A DNA stretch of 64,000 nt from Leucocoprinus leucothites (Eukaryota > Basidiomycota > Agaricomycetes > Agaricales > Agaricaceae), in assembly GCA_013368445.1 (NCBI GenBank), contig JAACJO010000018.1, forward strand, positions 434,001 through 498,000. Reading direction: 5' to 3'. Of this stretch, positions 45,296 through 54,809 are shown one piece after another (position 1 is the first letter of the stretch; the number at the start of each line of letters is the position of its first letter). The notes beneath the pieces are model-generated. The model did no database searches, had not been told where the DNA came from, and worked only from the letters and a program-made list of their open reading frames with translations. Made by a program: the position numbers and the translations under genes.

Positions 45296-47959
45296 TTACA
45301 CCTGGCTCAGTCCACGGTTGCCGGCTTGATAGGGATTGAAGTCCTCGTTTGATGTAGGAGCTTCATTGCCGTTTACCTGTCTAATTTGAAGGGTATTGCC
45401 AACCGGACGACGCAGGTCAGCATGAGCCGTGATAGGTATGAAGGCTGAGGAGCTGGACGGTGTCTGGCTCATCTGTGGCAAGGAAATGGAAGGAAGGGAC
45501 GATACAGTGCCTGGAGGGGGTGCGAGAGATACCGAAGATGGAGGTGACATAGGGGATCCTAAAAGTGTGGACGACTCGTGTTGGCCCTTGGAAGTCTCGC
45601 TTTGGTTGGAGCGTGATATGGTGGGCGAAGCGAATGAGTGATTGTCCACTGTCTTGTCAGTGCGGGTCACAGTGCCAGGAAGGCTTCCATCCCACGGTTT
45701 CTCGCAGAGTGCCCCGCCTCCAACATAAACCGTCCCAGAATAATCTGCCTGGGAAAGGACAAAGGGTGGAACATTCACCATTCCAACCTTAACCGAGACA
45801 TTTGCCTCCAGTGCTTTCTCCTCTCTCTGTAACAGCATGCACGTGATTCCACCACCGTGCACAGCGAGCACAACCATATTATTTGGTCGGCCTGTCACCA
45901 TCGCTTTCGTGTATACCCCGGTCTGAAGGTTGATCAATGTGACCCCGTATGGGCGTGGGATATGTTCCCCTGCACTCTCGAGCTGTTTTGTAGGTACATC
46001 CCACTTTGGGATGAGCTGACGGTCTCCCCACTCAGTTGTATTGCGATAGTTGAAGTCTCTCGCCGCCAGAAACGAAATTGGGTCACCAAGACGATCCTCA
46101 TAGACAATCCATCCATCCTTCTTCACATATATCGTCCCAACCAACAGCTCGAGTGTCGTGAAAGAGACGCAGGCTACGTAAATGATTGGCAATGCCACTT
46201 TGAAGTTGAAGAGCAGGAAGAGCCCGATGAACCCTAGAGTACCGGCAATGGCGATTGAGTAGATCTTCAAAATCCTCATTTCCGGGTTGCGAAAGAGAGC
46301 AGAATCATCGCGACGTAGCATGTGTTTGACCTTGACTGATTTCGGACCTATGATGGAAAGGACTGGCCGGAACGTTTTTCGCGCTTCGTCACGGAACTTT
46401 GCTGGGATCGCAGTGGAAAGTGGCTCAAGGCGCTCACGGCCCTCCTGCGGCCTGATTGGCCGTCCCCACCATCGATACTCCCCCACCCATGGATCGGCTG
46501 TCTGACAAACAGCAGCAAGCGCCGCCGCGTTGTAATACCCCTGGTTCAGCTCCAACAGCCACGCCAAGTCAGCCCAACCATCTACACCCTGCAGGTCCTC
46601 GAGCTTCGAACGACGAGGGAGAAGGCCATTCAGCGCCTTTCCCAGCATGTTGTGCGCGTGGAAGCCGTCTGCTTCATCTCGGCGGATTGCCTCGACGACC
46701 AGGGAGTGAATGGCAGACTGCCAATGGACCGACCCAGAGTTGGTGGAGTGCTGCATGATGTTGTAGAGATGCCACTGCTTTTCCTTGGCAGCTCTGGCCT
46801 GCATGGACCCGCGGAACTCTCGTCCTGGAAGGATGGTGATAGAGCTGACGAGTTTACCACTCGGACCTAGCCTCCTAGTCATCTGCAACACTTCTTCCAT
46901 GTACATGATCTCGCCGAGTGTGAATAGACGCTTTCCCCAAGCGCATTCCGAGTCGGTATGGTCGCATCGGGGCTCGTGGCAGAAGACGACGGTCTGCTTT
47001 GCGCCTCGGAATATATCGGCTAGCTGACCGATTTCCAGTCCTCTCTGCTTGTTGATTTCCCTCTTTTCATCCTGTGTAGCTTTGGGGAGCTGAGCATCTG
47101 ACAAGCAAAACTCGTCGAGCCATATGTACTCGACACCGTCAGTTTTGCCTGGAATTGACGCCCTTGCTTCGGCGTAGCACTCGAGTACTATGTGCGCTGC
47201 GAGCTGTCGATTTTCAAGGCTGAGCTTTCGACCTGCATCAGATGAGGTGTTGAATTGCCGCTTGGCCTCGTTGCGGAACATATGCCTAGCGCTCTTCATC
47301 GGGTAACTAATGGCTATATAGCCAAGGTCCTGAACTGCTTTTCGCAGGGCTAACTCGTCCGGGCGGAGGATTTTCTCATCTGGATGACTACCGTCATATG
47401 GCACCTGTTGTTCTGAAAGTATGCTGGTCCCTCTGAAATGTACCTCAAGCAACCAGCGAGGTTTATTGTTCGTGACGGCGTATTCGCCGTTTAGGGGGAG
47501 TCCCCATCCAGGTTCTCGAAGCACTGCACCGGGAGGCTCATAAATGATTGCATCTGGCACATGCGGCCATTCGACATTCCAGGCTACAGAGGCGTTCATG
47601 GCTTGTTTCCAAGGTGCTGCCATGTAGGACCACACAACGTAGATTGGCGCGAGAGGAATGGCGAGGATGACGCGGATCCAGTTGGCGATAACATGCCATT
47701 CACTGTCTGGATCTCTTCCGAACCACAGAGGAGCGAGCACGCCGGGGTCTTCCTTGAACAGACGACCGACACGACATTCTTTGGCTACAACTCTGAGACA
47801 GTCCAAGACGGTCTTGTTCTTGTACGCTTGCGTCATAGGTTTCTTCTGTATCATACTGTCAGTTTCCGTACCAGGGAACTCGTTGAGTAAGGTACCGACC
47901 TGGGTAGATTCAGGGAAGTCTGAAGCGAGAGGATGTCTGGAAGGTGTTGGGCTGGACAT
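45296..47959 (-). CDS. HET8: HET-like membrane protein with a spliced N-terminus
   Basis: The frame is open for 887 codons, but a 54-nt stretch (47899-47846) has an intron-like start (gtcggt) and end (atacag), and its length is a multiple of three, so the likely product is 869 aa from exons 47959-47900 and 47845-45296. Exon 1 (MSSPTPSRHPLASDFPESTQ) has no translatable match in the other long copies, which appear to start at a Met after the intron. The rest carries every family landmark: YIAISYPMKS, EYIWLDEFCLSDAQ, WGKRLFTLGEI, LLPRRSKLEDLQGVD, two hydrophobic segments and the Ser/Pro tail ending NRGLSQV. It is sister to HET10 by flank and sequence. Confidence 0.8.
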   Translation of the reverse strand: MSSPTPSRHPLASDFPESTQVGTLLNEFPGTETDSMIQKKPMTQAYKNKTVLDCLRVVAKECRVGRLFKEDPGVLAPLWFGRDPDSEWHVIANWIRVILAIPLAPIYVVWSYMAAPWKQAMNASVAWNVEWPHVPDAIIYEPPGAVLREPGWGLPLNGEYAVTNNKPRWLLEVHFRGTSILSEQQVPYDGSHPDEKILRPDELALRKAVQDLGYIAISYPMKSARHMFRNEAKRQFNTSSDAGRKLSLENRQLAAHIVLECYAEARASIPGKTDGVEYIWLDEFCLSDAQLPKATQDEKREINKQRGLEIGQLADIFRGAKQTVVFCHEPRCDHTDSECAWGKRLFTLGEIMYMEEVLQMTRRLGPSGKLVSSITILPGREFRGSMQARAAKEKQWHLYNIMQHSTNSGSVHWQSAIHSLVVEAIRRDEADGFHAHNMLGKALNGLLPRRSKLEDLQGVDGWADLAWLLELNQGYYNAAALAAVCQTADPWVGEYRWWGRPIRPQEGRERLEPLSTAIPAKFRDEARKTFRPVLSIIGPKSVKVKHMLRRDDSALFRNPEMRILKIYSIAIAGTLGFIGLFLLFNFKVALPIIYVACVSFTTLELLVGTIYVKKDGWIVYEDRLGDPISFLAARDFNYRNTTEWGDRQLIPKWDVPTKQLESAGEHIPRPYGVTLINLQTGVYTKAMVTGRPNNMVVLAVHGGGITCMLLQREEKALEANVSVKVGMVNVPPFVLSQADYSGTVYVGGGALCEKPWDGSLPGTVTRTDKTVDNHSFASPTISRSNQSETSKGQHESSTLLGSPMSPPSSVSLAPPPGTVSSLPSISLPQMSQTPSSSSAFIPITAHADLRRPVGNTLQIRQVNGNEAPTSNEDFNPYQAGNRGLSQV

Positions 47960-50079
47960 TTGTAGATCTGTGTTCTTCGAATTTATGAGCGACTCAGAGT
48001 GTCACGGGAATCGGAATACATAAAACGAACTGTCATCTTTGGACTATGGCAATGCAGGCACTCAAAGATCCATTTCTGATCGAATTGAATCAAACATATC
48101 GTGGGACACACATGGAGTATCTTGTCATTAGCTGAAGCTTCGACTGTACATACCTTCGAGGGATCAAGATGGGAATTCAAATAATCTGTTTGATCATGTT
48201 CAATATCACACGTTTAGCTTCGAATGGCGCCTGGCTGTTGGGATCATTGCAGTACTAGGCTTCTGGAGGGCTATTATGCCCAAAAAGTAGGAGGTTATTG
48301 GCATTAGAGTAGAGCACGACGCTTACGGTGCAATACAAGGGAGTGAGAACATGAGACAGTTCGAGGGCCGAATTTCCATCATCAGACTGTCAGCCGTCTG
48401 GTAATTCTAAGAGACTGGATTCTTTCTGTTCGAGCCGTGGTTGGGTCTGTTTAGATGCAATCGATGTCTCAGCTAAGTTTCTGAGATGCCTATTGACTTA
48501 CTAGGTCTTTGGTGAGCTTTCGAGATACCTGGCTTTCTCCAGCTTGTGTATCTCCCAGAGGTCGACTTCAACGAGGAGTCGTGGGTTTAGCATTGTCTTC
48601 AATGAATCATATTAGTTCCCCATCAGTTTGATTAATAGACAAGCTCCTACATCTATGACACTTGATCACATCAACACTCAAACCAAGCGACGATCGATGA
48701 TCGCTGATGTCGCGAGTTCGTAAGTATTGGCCAGGGTGCGGTGGCTCAGGCGTTCCTATCACCGTGACGATCTACCGCTGTGTATCTCCATATATATGGC
48801 TTCGTTGCGAATTGCCTTTGGAAGGTCCTGAATGCTATTTGAGGGAGCACAAAGACTATTTCAGGGTGGATGAATTTGGGAGAGGAAGCGTTAAGAAAAT
48901 CAGACGTACATGTAAACAGTGACACTATCGAATTGTAGTCCTCGCTATGTAAATCGCTATCCGGCCAAGTCGAGATGGATGGTCATGAGGTCCCCATACG
49001 TCTACATCTGAAAGTTGGCTCTCAAAAGAGTTCGACTAAAGCATTAAGCCTGCTACGAGAGCACAGAGCCTTGGATTAGGTTCCTGAGTCCTGTCCTTGT
49101 GGAACCGTGAATGTCCATTTGTCCAGTCGATGCGACCAAGTGTCGGAGCGCCCAGGTGCAGATCCTAGGTGACATGCTTTACAGCTACGGCTCTGATAGG
49201 AAGAAATCGTGTGCGATTTTCCGGTTTGGGTATTCGTTTCTCATTCTTGCGAGTCGATCCCTGATGTAGGCAACTATGGCAACTAATAGTATTGTTGGGA
49301 TCAGATCATTTTCCCGCTGCTAAGTGCTTTAGGAAGGGGAGAGAGGGGAGATGGTAGGATGGGATTGAGAGGATGTTGAGAAACGAGAAGTTAACAAGTA
49401 CGTGCGTGGGTTGGGTTGGTGGTGGTGGAGAGTCAAGACTGATGAGACGTGACATAACAACACTTGGAGTGGATATATGATGTTGGGCAGTAAGGCTCAC
49501 CCTCCCTCCCTAAAGTCCCAAGCTCGCTTCCAGGCTCTACGTCGGTTTTGGCGGGATACATTTAGTGTGTCTGTTGTGGGGCCCCGGGATGAATATCGCG
49601 ACCTTCCTTCGCCCCGGATTTGCCTGTCTAGCAGAATATCACCCCGTGAAACTGCTCTCAGCGGAAAGCTATGCTGGAAGTCCCCGAGAAAGGTCACCTC
49701 AATAACCAGCGTAACGTGTCATACCATGTCTGGATTGTGACTGTGGGCCATAAGTACACGATCCATGTGAATTATTTATCAATGCGTCCGTCAGAACTTG
49801 AAATACTATTGAGAAAGAGACCGCCAGTCGCCACTTTGACAAGATATCAAGGCAAATAAATCGATTTATCGAGCGTATAGTAAATTAAATGCGAGGGGAT
49901 ATTTGGATGCTACAGTTGATTTGCTGCAGTACTGAGGGACGGCTCATAGTGCAAACTTAAGTTGAGCACCAGCCTTTCCCAGAGCCGCAGTATGTATCAA
50001 TCAGTAAGTAAAGCAGTGTCGCGTGAGGAACGCAGTCACATGATACATTGACACCTTAGTTATTGCTCATGTAGCAAGA
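47960..50079. other. HET8 upstream flank, duplicated at 54.7-57.8 kb
   Basis: The flank matches the HET10-SAP spacer in patches, for example 48700-48925 with 55480-55640. An ORF-like patch there (CYLREHKDYFRVDEFGRGS) aligns with KCCPREFGDNLRVDTSEEE, suggesting a decayed gene common to both. No functional gene is supported. Confidence 0.45.
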
Positions 50080-50840
50080 ATGTCAGAAACCACAGGAATT
50101 CTGTTCAACTGGCCTGCTCTCCATTCTCTCCGCCGCGACCAGCCAGACTACGCAAGATCCACTCCATCAAGGTCAACGAAAAAAGAACACCGAACTCCTT
50201 GACCACTTCAACCAGCATGCTCTAACTTTGCCCAAGGACGATCCCCTGAGCATCGTAGCTCGTAGTGAAATGGAGGATGCCGAGCCAACCAATGCTTTGA
50301 CGCACAGACCTCTCGAACAGTGGGATATCGTGTGATGGAGAGCATTGAGGAGGCTGAGGACACTGGGTATTCCCAACGAACACTTTCCCCGCTTCGTACG
50401 CCCGGAACATACCATTCATCCGGTGAGTTTGGAATTCCAAGCTCGAGAGGTGCGTTAAAAATTTACTTTGATATTCTTTTCACTGAGAAATTCGGTAGCA
50501 CAAGGTACAAGCTCGTCGATCCAAGCGTTTGCAACGACTCAAAAGGGCCACCAAATCTGACCAGCCCTCAATTTCTCGGAGTCCAAGAACCCGAAAAATG
50601 AATGATAACGATGACCAGCTCATGCGGTACTCAGTATCCTGTTCTGCCACACGACAAGCGACACCTCCACTCCACGATAATTTTAAATCCGATCCTATGA
50701 CCGCCGCACGTACGTGCATGTCATTTCATGCCGTCAGGAGCCTTTACCTGGGTGCTCGCTACGTCCTGGCGAGCCAGCATCCGTCAACGCATGACTTAGT
50801 ATGGGCCAACGACAGCCTGCGATACCGACTGAGGAGGAGT
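50080..50840 (+). pseudogene. Truncated 5' copy of the SAP-domain gene
   Basis: From the ATG at 50080 (MSETTGILFN) the sequence follows the first 800 bp of the gene at 57767, including the first intron position near 50450 (gtgcgt donor, cacaag end). The SAP region is damaged by indels (RDQPDYARSTPSR instead of RDQLQRLCKIHS in frame), and the reading frame breaks before the exon end (tga near 50333). Homology stops at about 50838, where HET9 sequence begins. Confidence 0.8.
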
Positions 50841-50844
50841 CACA

Positions 50845-51462
50845 GCTTACTTTGTACTTCGGAATATCTCGGCTGGCTGGTCTATTTCCGACCCTCTTTC
50901 CTTGCCGAGTCAGATATACTCAACACTGTCGGCTTTGCCTGGGATTGGAGCCCTCATTTCGGAATAGCCCTCGAGCATCATGTGTACGATGAGTTAGTGA
51001 TCAACGAGGGATCGAGTTGACGCTTGTCCATGTTAGTGTACATGTGAGCGGCACTCTTCATGGGGTAACTGCTATGTAATCGGAGACTTGAATGGCCTTT
51101 CGCTTGACCATTTCATCTGGAGCAAGCTCCGGATGATCCTCGTCATTTGGCACCTGTCGTTCCAAGGTTATTCTGGTTCGTTCGAAATGGACCTCAAGTA
51201 GCCCGCGAGGTCTACTGTTTGTGACCGCGTACTTGCCACTCCTACAGACCCCGATCCCACTTTTTGAGGCCCATGTTGGTCAGCTCAAGAATGATTGCAT
51301 CCGGCATGTAGGCCATTCGACTTTTCAGGAGACCATGGCTCCGATGGCTTGTTTCCAAGGTGCTGCGAGATAGGACTATAAGACATAGATCGCTGCAAGA
51401 GGAATTACGATGAAGACGCTGAGGTGGCTGGCGAGAATGTGTCATTCACTGTCTGTTTGCTT
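50845..51462 (-). pseudogene. HET9: N-terminal relic fused to the SAP fragment
   Basis: The reverse strand is homologous to the family from the IFRGAKQ helix region (about 50850) back to the N-terminal VIANCLRVF region (about 51450). Landmark DNA includes the SYPMK region near 51050 and PHxPDAIIL near 51300. Frame is lost by many indels. The C-terminal two thirds are absent because the SAP fragment joins here. Confidence 0.75.
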
Positions 51463-52200
51463 CGGCGCACGGTTGTAAACTACAGAACAGAATCTACCAA
51501 TATTCGAACACAACACATAGGAAAGATTGAACTCTTGCGTCGCTTACAATATAAGCGTAGAGACTCGGAACTTTGGAACGAAATGACATCTCCGAGTTTT
51601 CTGTGACACGCCCAAGTTGTGAGCCTAACCCGGTTACTCTAGGGCGCTTGTCGTGGTGACTTGACGAGATGCTCGATGGGCATAACTGTATCAAATTCCG
51701 GGACCTGGGGGGTCATACGCCGATTTTCCGGAGTATCAGAGTAGGCAAGGATATGCGCAAACGACTGATCTGAGTATCTAACTCTTATTATTTCGTACTC
51801 TTTGGTATATGGTTATTGCATTTAGGATCAACCTTAGGAGCTTGTCCCACCCAATGGTCAGTGCTCAGCGCCCAGCGCCCAGCAGTTGCTCTGAGTCCAA
51901 GCGCGCAAACATGGTGAGTGGCAGTTGATACAGTGTTTCCCTGGTGACCAATCATGCACTCAACGTTCACATAACAGACGAGATGACTACACTATTACGT
52001 TCTAAGCTCAAACTAAATTACAGAATACATCCAACAGTCAAAATTCCGTATCAGAAGCAACTAGGCACGATTAAACTTGCGACAGTCCGTTTACCTTTAC
52101 AACCTAGTTCCGTCCACTGTTGATGACTTCATAGGGATTGAAGTCCTCGTTCGATGTATGAGCTTCACTGCGATTTACTTGCACAATTGGAAGGGCATTG
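51463..52200. other. HET10 downstream flank
   Basis: Aligns with the common 3' flank seen at 15.6-16.0 and 36.0-36.5 kb (for example acagtcaaaattccgtat near 52032). It includes sequence for the original HET10 tail (52110-52200), now out of frame. Confidence 0.6.
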
Positions 52201-54657
52201 TCAACCGGAGGACGCACGTCGGGATGAGTCACGATACCTGTGGTGCCTGGGGAGCTGGGTGGTGCCTGGGGAGCTGGGTGGTGCCTGGCTCATCTTTGGC
52301 AAGGAAATGGATGGGAGTGATGATACATTGCCTAGAGTGGGCGCAATGGATACCGAAGACGGAGGTGACATTGGGGTTCCCAGAAGAGTGGATGAGTGCT
52401 GACTCTTGGAGGTCTCGCTTTGGTTGGAGCGTGATATAGCGGGCGAAGCTACCGAGTGACTTTCCACTGTCTTGTCAGCGGACGTCACAACCCTAGGAGG
52501 ATTTCCACCCCACGGTTTCTCGCAGAGTGCCCCGCCTCCAACATAAACTGTTCCAGAATAATCGGACTGGGAAAGGACAAAGGGAGGCACGTTCGCCATT
52601 CCAACCTTGACCGAAACCCTCGCCTCCAATGCTTTCTCCTCTCTCTGCAACAACATGCACGTGATTCCCCCACCATGAACCGCCAGGATGACCATGTTGT
52701 TGGGTCGGCCTGTGACCATCGCTTTCGTATATACCCCGGTCTGAAGATCGATCAAAGTAACTCTATGAGGGCGTGGGATGTTTTCCCCACTATTCTCAAG
52801 CTGTTTTGTGGGTACGTCCCATCGAGGAATGAGCTGGCGATTGCCCCACTCCTTCATGTTGCGATAGCTGAAATCGTTGGCAGCCAGAAGGGGAATCGGG
52901 TCACTGAGATGATCTTCGTAGACAACCCACCCATCCTTCTTCACATATATCGTCCCAACCAATAACTCGAACGTCGTTACAGTGGCGCAGGCCAGGTAAA
53001 TGAGAGACACTCCCACTTTGTAGTTGGCGAATAGGATGAAGGGGCCGATGAACCAGAGAGCACCGGCAATGGATATCACGTAGATCTTCAATATCCTCAT
53101 ATCCGGGTTGCGGAAGAGCGCGGAGTCGTCTCGTCGTAACATGTGTCTGACCTTAACTGATTTCGGGCCAATGATGGAAAGGACTGGCTGGAATGTTTTT
53201 CGCGCTTCGTCACGAAACTTTGCCGGGATCGCAGTGGACAGCGGCTCAAGGCGCTCACGGCCTTCCTGGGGCCTGATTGGCTTTCCCCACCATCGATACC
53301 CATCCACCCACGGATCTGCTATCTGACAAACGGCAGCAAGAGCCGCGGCGTTGTAATACCCCTGGTTCAGCTCCAACAGCCAAGCCAAGTCAGCCCACCC
53401 GTCTACACCCTGCAGGTCCTCGAGCTTCGAACGCCGAGGGAGAAGGCCATTCAACCCCTTTCCCAGCATGTTGTGCATGTGGAAGCCATCAGCTTCATCT
53501 CGGCGGATTGCTTCGACGACGAGGGAGTGAATAGCAGACTGCCAATTGACTGATCCAGAATTCGTGGAATGCTGCATGATATTATAGAGATGCCATTGTT
53601 TCTCCTTGGCCGCTCTGGCCTGCATGGACCCGCGGAACTCTCGCCCAGGAAGGATGGTGATGGAGCTGACGAGTTTACCGTTTGGACCTGGCCTCCTAGT
53701 CATCTGTAACACCTCTTCTGTGTGCATGATCTCTCCGAGTGTAAATAGACGCTTTCCCCAAGCGCACTCCGAGTCAGTATGGTCACACCGAGGCTCGTGG
53801 CAGAAGACGACGACCTGCTTTGCGCCTCGAAATATATCGGCTAGCTGACCGATCTCCAATCCCCTTTGCCTGTTGATTTCCCTCTTGTCGGCTTGTGTTC
53901 CTTTGGGGAGCCGAGCATCTGACAAGCAAAACTCGTCAAGCCAGATGTATTCGACACCATCCGCTTTGCCCGCAATTGTAGTCCTCGCTTCGGCATAGCA
54001 TTCGAGTACCATATGTGCTGCAAGGTGTCGATTTTCAAGGCTGAGCTCTCGACCTGCATCGAATGAAGGATCAAGCTGCCGCTTGGCCTCATTGAGGAAC
54101 ATCTGCTTAGCGCTCTTCATTGGGTAGCTAATGGCTGTGTAGCCACAGTCCTGGATTTCTTTTCGCAGGACTAACTCGTCTGGGCCGAGGGTTTCCTCAT
54201 CTGGACGACCGCCATCATATGGCACTTGTTTCTCGGAGACTATACTGGTCCCCTTGAAATGCACCTGAAGCAACCAACGAGGCTTATTATTCGTGACAGC
54301 GTACTCGCCGTTTGGGGACAACTCCCATCCAGGTTCTCGAGGTCCTGCGCCGGGAGGCTCGAGGATGATGGCATCTGGCACATGAGGCCATTCGACTTTC
54401 CAAAATACAGAGGCTTTGACGGCTTGTTTCCAGGGTGCTCCGGCATAGGACCATAGGGCGTATATCGGCGCCAGAGGAATGGCAATGAACACCCGGAGAC
54501 AGTTGGCGATGACGTGCCATTCACTGTCTGGATCTCTTCCAAACCAGAGAGGGGCGAGTACGCCAGGGTCTTCCTGGAATAAACGATCAATGCGACATTC
54601 TGTAACAAGGACTCCGAGACAGTCCCATATGGTCTTGTTCTTGTACGCTTGGGACAT
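52201..54657 (-). CDS. HET10: HET-like membrane protein with a frameshifted tail, 818 aa
   Basis: Starts MSQAYKNKTIWDCL and keeps all core landmarks: YTAISYPMKS, EYIWLDEFCLSDARL, QLADIFRGAKQVVVF, WGKRLFTLGEI, LLPRRSKLEDLQGVD, two hydrophobic segments and VTGRPNNMVILAVHGG. The last 22 residues differ from the family because a 19-bp tandem duplication (52242-52260 and 52261-52279) shifts the frame; conserved tail codons (TSNEDFNPYEVINS) lie downstream in the lost frame. The core should be unaffected. It is divergent from the SAP gene, 3.1 kb away. Confidence 0.8.
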   Translation of the reverse strand: MSQAYKNKTIWDCLGVLVTECRIDRLFQEDPGVLAPLWFGRDPDSEWHVIANCLRVFIAIPLAPIYALWSYAGAPWKQAVKASVFWKVEWPHVPDAIILEPPGAGPREPGWELSPNGEYAVTNNKPRWLLQVHFKGTSIVSEKQVPYDGGRPDEETLGPDELVLRKEIQDCGYTAISYPMKSAKQMFLNEAKRQLDPSFDAGRELSLENRHLAAHMVLECYAEARTTIAGKADGVEYIWLDEFCLSDARLPKGTQADKREINRQRGLEIGQLADIFRGAKQVVVFCHEPRCDHTDSECAWGKRLFTLGEIMHTEEVLQMTRRPGPNGKLVSSITILPGREFRGSMQARAAKEKQWHLYNIMQHSTNSGSVNWQSAIHSLVVEAIRRDEADGFHMHNMLGKGLNGLLPRRSKLEDLQGVDGWADLAWLLELNQGYYNAAALAAVCQIADPWVDGYRWWGKPIRPQEGRERLEPLSTAIPAKFRDEARKTFQPVLSIIGPKSVKVRHMLRRDDSALFRNPDMRILKIYVISIAGALWFIGPFILFANYKVGVSLIYLACATVTTFELLVGTIYVKKDGWVVYEDHLSDPIPLLAANDFSYRNMKEWGNRQLIPRWDVPTKQLENSGENIPRPHRVTLIDLQTGVYTKAMVTGRPNNMVILAVHGGGITCMLLQREEKALEARVSVKVGMANVPPFVLSQSDYSGTVYVGGGALCEKPWGGNPPRVVTSADKTVESHSVASPAISRSNQSETSKSQHSSTLLGTPMSPPSSVSIAPTLGNVSSLPSISLPKMSQAPPSSPGTTQLPRHHRYRDSSRRASSG
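52242..52279. repeat. 19-bp tandem duplication in HET10 coding sequence
   Basis: ggtgcctggggagctgggt occurs twice head to tail, followed by a partial third unit (ggtgcctgg). The other copies have no such duplication. Confidence 0.95.
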
Positions 54658-54798
54658 AGATTTGCTCTATATTCGCGCCGTCAGTTTTGGGCTTCCTGAC
54701 AAGGAACGTGTCGAGCATGGTACAGACCTGGTAGATCAAGTGATGCCTGAAGCGAGAGGATATCTGGGGGATGTCTAGTCAGATTCGCTCTGTCCTCG

Positions 54799-54806
54799 TA
54801 TTTAAA
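54799..54806 (-). promoter_or_regulatory. TATA-like element of HET10
   Basis: tatttaaa on the plus strand, 142 bp upstream of the HET10 ATG, matching the elements of HET2, HET6 and HET7. Confidence 0.5.
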
Positions 54807-54809
54807 GGA

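Noticed and set aside
49477..49859. Overlapping plus-strand ORFs in the HET8 spacer
   Set aside because: No motif; the same position in the HET10 spacer does not keep the frames.
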